From NCBI RefSeq assembly GCF_030067815.1, contig NZ_CP125968.1:3030001-3094000 (forward strand): a stretch of DNA of 64,000 bases, given 5' to 3'. The position numbers and the translations under genes were made by a program. Shown one piece after another: positions 58,024 to 64,000 of the stretch (position 1 is its first letter; every line of letters starts with the position of its first letter). This DNA comes from Sporosarcina thermotolerans (GTDB taxonomy: Bacteria; Bacillota; Bacilli; Bacillales_A; Planococcaceae). The notes under the pieces are model-generated. The model saw only the letters and a program-made list of their open reading frames with translations. It was not told the origin of the DNA and made no database searches.

Positions 58024-59132
58024 TAGACTACTTTCTCCGAAAAGACGGTCAACTTATTCAATATATCCTCGTTGACAGTAACACCAAGACCTGCTTTTTC
58101 TGTCAAACGGATGAAAGGTATATCATATTTCAAATCACCAATGTCCTCACTAAACTTCAGCGGTCCAGTCAATTCGACACTTGTCATGATTTTCTTTGAA
58201 AATGCAACATGGAATCCGGCAGCTGATCCGATTGAGGATTCCACCATGGATCCGACTTGACATTCGATTCCTGCCATTTCCGCCATATGGGCAAGCTTCA
58301 TAGCTGGATAAATCCCCCCACATTTCATCAGCTTTATATTCACCTTATCTGTAGCACGCTTTGCGATGATTTCCCTCATTTCACGGAATCCCCTGAGTCC
58401 TTCATCAATCATCATTGGAACGGAAGTCTTCGATTTGATCTCCACCATTGCATCGATATCATCGGCTTTCACTGGTTGTTCCAGCCAATCGAGTGAATAA
58501 TCTTCAAGTTTCTTTAACGCTTGCAATGTTGTTGAGCTGTTCACCCAACCTTGGTTGACATCGACACGGATTGCAATCGTTTCTCCGACACGCTCACGAA
58601 CTGCTTTTATTCTCTCCACGTCATCCCAAACATTTTTCCCGACTTTCATCTTCAGTGAACGGTATCCTTCAGCAACACGTTGCGCAGCCTCATCTGCCAT
58701 ATGCTCGGGAGTTGCAATGCTAAGCACATGTGTGACCGGGAATTCATCGTGGAATCTCCCGCCAAGTAAATCATAGACAGGAACACCAAGTGCTTTTCCT
58801 ATGACATCATAGCAAGCGATGTCCATTGCGGCCTTAGCTGCAGGAACTCCATATATTTCTGCATCCATGGTTGCATGAATTTTTTCCATTTGAGCTGGAT
58901 TCATACCGATTAGTTTCGGTCCGAGCGTATTTTTCAATACTGCATATGTACTTTCCCAACTTTCTCCTGTTACATGTTCATCTGCAACTGCTTCTCCATA
59001 TCCTATATGACCCGTATCAGTAGTGATTTTGACAATAATCGAAGGCATATAGTCAAAGCTTGCATAGCTAATTATAAACGGTTCATGCAATGGCAGATGG
59101 ATTGCATAGATATCAATTTCTTTGATTTTCAT
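58023..59132 (-). CDS. Enolase-superfamily dipeptide epimerase (YkfB-like)
   Basis: A 369-residue enolase-superfamily enzyme. The catalytic KxK is in RSLKMKVGKNV, metal ligands are in IRVDVNQGW (Asp), LEQPV (Glu) and MIDEG (Asp), and the second Lys is in VNIKLMKCGG. Length and motifs fit L-Ala-D/L-Glu epimerase, used for murein-peptide recycling, but muconate cycloisomerase or other dipeptide epimerases cannot be excluded. Paired with a GNAT gene. Confidence 0.85.
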   Translation of the reverse strand: MKIKEIDIYAIHLPLHEPFIISYASFDYMPSIIVKITTDTGHIGYGEAVADEHVTGESWESTYAVLKNTLGPKLIGMNPAQMEKIHATMDAEIYGVPAAKAAMDIACYDVIGKALGVPVYDLLGGRFHDEFPVTHVLSIATPEHMADEAAQRVAEGYRSLKMKVGKNVWDDVERIKAVRERVGETIAIRVDVNQGWVNSSTTLQALKKLEDYSLDWLEQPVKADDIDAMVEIKSKTSVPMMIDEGLRGFREMREIIAKRATDKVNIKLMKCGGIYPAMKLAHMAEMAGIECQVGSMVESSIGSAAGFHVAFSKKIMTSVELTGPLKFSEDIGDLKYDIPFIRLTEKAGLGVTVNEDILNKLTVFSEKVV

Positions 59133-59201
59133 TATTGTTTCTTCCTTTCAATAGGCGAATGTCATAGGATATTGTAACACCCGTTTTAATCGTTGGTCAC
59201 T

Positions 59202-59262
59202 CTTGAGCGCGGGGCAAGACTTCTTGAACGCTGAACATGAATTCTTGAGCGCCACTTTTTAA
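59202..59262. repeat. Short-period repeat array B (3 units, 21 bp, same family as array A)
   Basis: Units start at 59202, 59223 and 59244 with CTTGAGCGCGG, CTTGAACGCTG and CTTGAGCGCC. Core and orientation match array A at 17908, 41 kb away. It lies in the gap between the VOC gene terminator and the epimerase gene start. Confidence 0.8.
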
Positions 59263-59282
59263 TATTAGCGAGCCAAAACAAA

Positions 59283-59313
59283 AACGGCTAAGGAATTACT
59301 TATCCTTGCCGTT
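59283..59313 (-). terminator. Intrinsic terminator of the VOC gene
   Basis: Stem AACGGCtAAGGA/TCCTTGCCGTT (one bulge) with T tracts. Confidence 0.8.
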
Positions 59314-59322
59314 TTTCTATAG

Positions 59323-59736
59323 TCACTCTTCGTAGCTAAGCTGCCACTCAATGCCGAATTGATCTCGCAATGAGCCATAGCTCTTGCTCCAGAAGGTCTC
59401 CTGTAGATCCATTGCTACTTTACCGCCTTCTTTCAACCTGCCAAATACTCTTTTGATTTCTTCCATATCATTACTAACAAAAGCCAAGCTTACATTATTC
59501 CCCTGAACAAAATGCGAACCCGGGAATGTATCGGAGAACATAACATTACTTCCGTTAATATCCAACCGAGTGTGCAGGACCAGATCCTTTGCTTCTTCCG
59601 GCAGCGAGTAATTCGGGTCTTTTGGCGCTTCACCAAATGTCATGATTTGGGGTTTTTCTGTATTGAATACTTCCGCATAAAACTCAGCCGCCTGCCTGCA
59701 ATTTCCGTTAAAAGTAAGATATACATCGATAGCCAT
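59323..59736 (-). CDS. VOC-family protein, PhnB-like
   Basis: A 137-residue glyoxalase-fold protein: two beta-alpha-beta-beta-beta units with YLTFNGNCRQAAEFYAEVF at the N-terminus and ETFWSKSYGSLRDQFGIEW at the C-terminus, the PhnB/3-demethylubiquinone-like subgroup. Metal ligands are not complete, so an enzymatic role is uncertain. ATG 59736 is preferred (AGGAGTG at 7 bases) over ATG 59745. Confidence 0.88.
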   Translation of the reverse strand: MAIDVYLTFNGNCRQAAEFYAEVFNTEKPQIMTFGEAPKDPNYSLPEEAKDLVLHTRLDINGSNVMFSDTFPGSHFVQGNNVSLAFVSNDMEEIKRVFGRLKEGGKVAMDLQETFWSKSYGSLRDQFGIEWQLSYEE

Positions 59737-59769
59737 TTCATCCACTCCTATTCAATAGTTTCTAACCTA

Positions 59770-61615
59770 TTACTCATCATAACGGAAAGAAATCGGAATA
59801 GCAATCATCATGACGATAAACATGATAAATTGCAAGGGAACGCCGATTTTAACAAAATCCTTAATTGATAACCCCCCGCTGTCATGACAAGCGCATTTGT
59901 CGGCGAAGCGACTGGCGTGGAAAATGCCATGCTCGCCCCAACTGCAACTGCTATTAAAAATGGATATGGGCTAACCCCTATGCTTAACGCTGCGCTTAAC
60001 CCGATAGGTGCGAATAAAACCGCTGTCGCTGTATTGCTAATAAATTGGCCAAACAGCATTGTAATGAAGAAAATTCCTCCTAAAACTCCCAATGGTCCAA
60101 GGCCACCCATAAATTGAATGATTCCTTCTGATATAAGTATCATTCCACCGTCTTCTCAAGCGCAGTAGCCATTGGCAACATAGCTCCGATCAGGACGACA
60201 CTCTCCCAGTTAATTTGACCGTATGCATCGTCCATATTCCGTACACAGCCCGTCAATATCATCAATGCAGCACCAATCAATACCGAAATTACCGCAGGGA
60301 AGATTTCAAGAACCATTAGAAGTACCATTAAAATCATAATCACACCCGCGATAGAAGCCTTCCCGCTTGCCGCTGCCATACTTGCATGCTCCTTCGGCTG
60401 CCCGATGACGACTACATTCCGTGTGTCCCTTGAAAGCAATTCAATTGAATCCCACGAACCTTGCACAAGAAGGGCGTCCCCGAATCGAAGCTTCTGCTTG
60501 GACATGTCTTTCTCAACATATTCACCCTGTCTATTAATGCCCAAAATGTTTAAATTATATTTCTCCCTAAATCCGATTGTTCGAAGCGTCTCATTGATAA
60601 GACTCGAATGAGGTGTAAGGAGAACTTCCGCAATGCCCAATTGTTTCGAGACAAGTTCATCCGCTTCGGACGTGCTTTGTTCTACAGATAAACCATAGTC
60701 TTCCGCAAACTTTTCCACATTTGACAGTGAACCTTGGATATATAGTCGGTCTTTCTCTTGTAGGATGCTATTCGGCCCCGCCATTTCATGAAAGTTCATC
60801 GGCAATAAATTCATGCCTTCCGTTGATTTCCTGCTGATTTTTAAAATACATAGATGATAATTGGCAGGTATCTTTAGCTGTGCAAGTCGTTTCCCTACAA
60901 GATCGGATCCTACCGGTACTTTGACAAGAAACAGGTTACCTCCAAGCTGATAGTCAGTGGCAAGTTGTTTTGCCGATAATTTATTATTCAAATTGGAAGC
61001 AGTGGTTTTTCTTTTCGGCAACAATTTGTTCCGAACAAGGTATAAATAAATGATCCCGACAACAACACCAATTATTCCAATCGGTGTGATTTGGAAGAAA
61101 CTCAATCTCTCATAACCATTGTCGACAAGGATTTGACTGACGATCAAATTCGGTGGAGAAGCGATCAATGTCAGCAAGCCGGAAAAACTGGCCATATAAG
61201 ATAGCGGAATTAAATATTTTGAAGGACTGCTTTTAATGCTAATCGCAATGCTTACAACAATCGGCAACATAAGTGCAACCGTGCCAGTATTACTCATAAA
61301 AGCCCCGACTGAGGCAACGATGACAAGCAAAAGTATGAATAACCTTTTCTCACTTTCACCGGAATACTTCAATAAAAGTGATCCAGCCATTTGCGCAAGT
61401 CCTGTCCTTAAAATCCCTGCGCCAATTACAAATAAGGCCGCTATCATGATCACTACTGAGTTCGAGAACCCCGACAATGCCTCTAATGGAGATAGAATAC
61501 CAGTCAATACAAATGCAAGCAAAGCAAGTATCGCAACAAGATCCGCCCTAATTTTATTCGTCATAAATAAAACAACGGTAATTCCTAAAATGATAAAAGT
61601 TAGTATCAGTTGCAC
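59770..61615 (-). pseudogene. SLC13/DASS-family permease with two RCK_C domains, two frameshifts
   Basis: The 615-residue reconstructed protein has N-terminal and C-terminal membrane halves around a cytosolic pair of TrkA_C (RCK_C)-like domains (each with DRLYIQGS or DALLVQGS). FMSNTGTVALMLPIVVSIA and FISNTATAVLFAPIGLSAA are the duplicated SNT hairpins of the DASS fold. Substrates include dicarboxylates, citrate or sulfate. One G is missing at CC 60148-60149 and one at CCCCCC 59872-59877 (plus-strand). It starts at GTG 61615. Confidence 0.88.
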
Positions 61616-61667
61616 TTCACCCGTTCCCTTCCCACTATTATTATCTCTATTTTAGTACAGACAGGAA

Positions 61668-61694
61668 AAAAGTGCCCTTTTATTAGGCACTTTT
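61668..61694. terminator. Intrinsic terminator
   Basis: 9-bp stem AAAAGTGCC/GGCACTTTT with T/A tracts, after the lipoprotein gene ending at 61717. Confidence 0.82.
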
Positions 61695-61716
61695 CTGTGA
61701 ACATACTTACTGAAGT

Positions 61717-62446
61717 TTAATCATCCACCGGTGTGAATAGAACTTTGGAAACTTTCGTGACGCGGAGCTTTTGTCCATCTTTTAAACTCACATGACTAGT
61801 TGACTGAGATATTGGGGCCCCCCGATTATTTCATACAGAATAGGCTCTTTATCCTTTTCATGTATTTCCAAATATCCTAATCCATAATCCATACTAACGA
61901 TGTACTCTCCAGCTTCAATATCCAATCCAACTTCCCAAATACCGGCTGTCAGCTCGGTAGCCAAAAATGTCGACACTGGCGTGAAATTGACAAAATCATA
62001 TCCACCATCCGCAAAAATGGTATAGGAATCCTTAATATCGACAGTAAGACTGGCGACCCCAGCATATCCTACAATTTCCCTTATGATGAGATCACCATTT
62101 TCATCATAAATGAAGATATTTCCTGCTGGATAACCCGAGATTAAGTATCTTCCCTCCTGGAGGAGATTTTTATACCTTCCTTCGTAAACACACCTTGTCC
62201 GATTTGTTCAATTCCTTCATTGCTCCGATCAGCTGTAGAGAAAATTTCAGGATTTATCTTCCCGATCAATTCATCTTTTTCGGATCCAATGATTTCAAAG
62301 TTTTTTTCATAGTTAGCAATTTTTTCTGTCACCGATCCTTGTAATGGATGGCAACCCGTCATAATTAAGAGGCATAAGGCCACCAAAAAAACTGACCCTA
62401 TTTTCCCGGCTCTATATTCAAACCAATTCCGTAGTTTAAATTCCAT
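61717..62446 (-). pseudogene. Unidentified lipoprotein, two frameshifts
   Basis: From ATG 62446 the protein has a membrane-like signal segment and lipobox MTGC, then a beta-rich domain with GRYLISGYPAGNIFIYDENG and AGEYIVSMDYGLGYLEIHE, two similar GxYxI..G-x-G-x-I strands that suggest an internal repeat, and an end reading KLRVTKVSKVLFTPVDD. Bases are missing at the T-run 62167-62171 and at 61814-61823; restored length is 243 residues. Family not recognised. ABC-2-like permease genes lie directly upstream. Confidence 0.7.
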
Positions 62447-62497
62447 ACCAATCCACCATCCCCGATTTTCTCCTTGTGCATCGCCAACTCCTCTGCA

Positions 62498-63649
62498 TCA
62501 GCTAACTTTTAATGCAAATTCCCTTCTACGAATATATAGAAGCATATTCCGCAAATATAAAATGACGAAAGCCATCAGATTTAATCCTATTAGCCAAATG
62601 TACGAATGTTTGAAGTCCATTTTTTTATTGCCAAATTCCATTGCAGCTTCCCCACTTAAAACGGAGGCAATATCGATAAATTTCAACGGAAATAGCCAAT
62701 TGGATTCAACACCTGCCACACTTAATAAATCGGGGCAAGAAGGATAACAATCAAAATCAAAATTGTCGCATACAGATTCTTTGTCAGTACATTAATCAAA
62801 ACAAAAGCTATATACAGGAACAGTGCAATTAAAGCAAATGCGATAAACATGTACACGATATAGCGAATTGTCGACACTGCAATAAAATCTGCATCTTGGT
62901 AAACAAGTACTGGCTTAAGAAAGTTCCCCCACTCGGTTTTACCTGCAACATAATATGCCCAACAATGATGCCCCCTAATAGGAACATCATCGCCTGAACT
63001 AAATGGATAGTTAGTTTGCCAGTAACCCTTTGCATGAAGGAAATCGGAAAACCACTAACAACGGATTGATTGTGCTGATCGACGACCAACATGCTACTTC
63101 CGCTTATTAATATGAATAGGCAAAACAATAATCCGCTGATCAAGCTTAAAGCGACCGGTAGATAGTTGCTTGCCGCAAATGGATTCGGAACAATCGAAAG
63201 CTCATGATCTTTATAGTATTGTAAAAGCGCAATTTCCTTTTGAATTTCTTCTATAGGAACGACATACTTCGGATGCAGCCCAATGTTCCCCATCGCATGC
63301 AATTCAAGTCGCAATTCACTCAACTTGATACCATCATCTATATATTTGTCATAATCACTTTTCTTCCACAAATAAAATCTCTGCATGTTAAGTAAAGAGG
63401 ATTGCTGTGTTAAATTATTGTAGGCCGCTTCCCCTTCTGTCGTCTCCCGAAGCTCTTCCGGGAAAGCATTGAAGATGGTATTGAATTGCTCTGCTTCCTC
63501 TTTTTCATTCTATGCATATCCTTAATTTCTGTTAGACTATAACTGGAATAATACAATGGGAAAAACACGATAATAGCGATTCCTAACAACCAGTTTTTCC
63601 GATTATGCAGCAATAATTTTGTCTCAAATAATAAATACTTCCAAAACAT
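62498..63649 (-). pseudogene. ABC-2-like membrane permease, three frameshifts
   Basis: From ATG 63649 (MFWKYLLFETKLLLHNRKNW) the protein has one N-terminal membrane segment, an extracellular helical domain (~residues 40-130), and five C-terminal segments, ending YIRRREFALKVS. This is the plan of ABC-2 permeases. Single bases are missing at TTTTT 63501-63505, CCC 62958-62960 and GGGG 62732-62735; restored length is 384 residues. No ATPase gene is in the window; it may lie beyond the right edge. Confidence 0.75.
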
Positions 63650-63676
63650 AATCGTATCCTTTCCTATTCATTATTT

Positions 63677-64000
63677 TTATGTTTGATAGAAACGTCTTTT
63701 ATTAATAGCTTTTGAACAAATGAATAGAAGAATTTCAATAACCGCGATTGTGGCAAGCAACACAACAAGCCCTTTCGTAAATGTAATCGTCTCCACATTT
63801 AACAGAAAATTCTTCTCTCCGTCGACAATCTTTCCAAAGTCAAAATATATATGAGGGAAAAAGCTAATATCTACTCCGAATAGTTCCCTTGTCGTTCTAG
63901 TAGCAAATAGGCGATCCGAAAAGAGGATTAAAGTACTTATTAACAAGACAACCCATTCGTTTTTTACTATTAAGCCTAAAACGACATTCAATCGGATGAA
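63677..64000 (-). CDS. ABC-2-like membrane protein (5' part beyond window)
   Basis: The last 107 codons of a membrane protein are visible, with two membrane segments (LGLIVKNEWVVLLISTLILF and TKGLVVLLATIAVIEILLFI) around an extracellular loop. The frame is open to base 64000; a TTG at 63991 is unlikely to be the true start. The neighbouring permease lies 27 bp downstream on the same strand, so this is probably the end of a second permease of the same system. Confidence 0.6.
   Translation of the reverse strand, partial: FIRLNVVLGLIVKNEWVVLLISTLILFSDRLFATRTTRELFGVDISFFPHIYFDFGKIVDGEKNFLLNVETITFTKGLVVLLATIAVIEILLFICSKAINKRRFYQT

Overview
The window reads as chromosomal DNA of a low-GC, endospore-forming Gram-positive bacterium of the Bacillales. 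Strong AGGAGG-type ribosome binding sites, TTG/GTG starts, intrinsic terminators, spore genes (a SleL/YaaH-type cortex lytic enzyme, a CotF-like coat protein, a LytH-like M23 peptidase), an AbrB-type regulator, a SigB-type promoter and a SAM-I (S-box) riboswitch support this. Gene content fits a Planococcaceae member (Sporosarcina/Lysinibacillus-like); the genus is a guess. I see no prophage, insertion sequence, CRISPR array, tRNA or rRNA.

Layout. 1-6.8 kb: truncated YedK-type DNA-protein crosslink protein, an overlapping PPP-type and dual-specificity-type phosphatase pair, a MarR/MFS efflux pair, a second MFS protein of the fosmidomycin-resistance type and a dicarboxylate symporter. 6.8-13.6 kb: a NagZ-like lipoprotein operon with two tandem paralogous membrane/coiled-coil proteins, and a NUDIX/methyltransferase cluster. 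13.8-19.9 kb: PepF, an MtnE-like aminotransferase, a 20-bp repeat array and a GNAT enzyme. 20-24.8 kb: a putative copper/respiratory assembly locus (His-rich YtkA-like lipoprotein diverging from response regulator, sensor kinase and SCO1-like protein) and a SigB-type YflT stress gene. 24.9-31.5 kb: rlmN, a PHP phosphatase, argG without argH, and glutamate dehydrogenase. 31.8-41.7 kb: spore genes, RluA-type pseudouridine synthase, metA under an S-box riboswitch, YitT, AbrB, GDPD, a palindromic intergenic element, thioredoxin and LytH. 41.8-55.4 kb: prolyl oligopeptidase, ThpR, CorA, TauE/SafE, repeat arrays, an ECF sigma factor/ABC exporter operon and HelD. 55.5-64 kb: chemotaxis receptor, dipeptide-epimerase-like enzyme, an SLC13 carrier, and an unidentified lipoprotein next to ABC-2-like membrane proteins that run off the window.

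Two window-wide patterns stand out. First, about 30 single-base frame breaks interrupt about 20 otherwise well-conserved genes, mostly by loss of one base in a homopolymer; adding the bases back makes each gene an exact multiple of three of family-typical length. This looks like residual sequencing error rather than gene decay. These genes are typed 'pseudogene' because the frame is broken as given, but most are probably intact in the organism. Second, five short intergenic arrays (17.9, 46.5, 47.6, 53.0 and 59.2 kb) have unit lengths of 20 or 21 bp and related cores. Three of them begin at or next to the stop codon of a minus-strand gene. I know of no name for this class, and it is the best candidate here for something undescribed.
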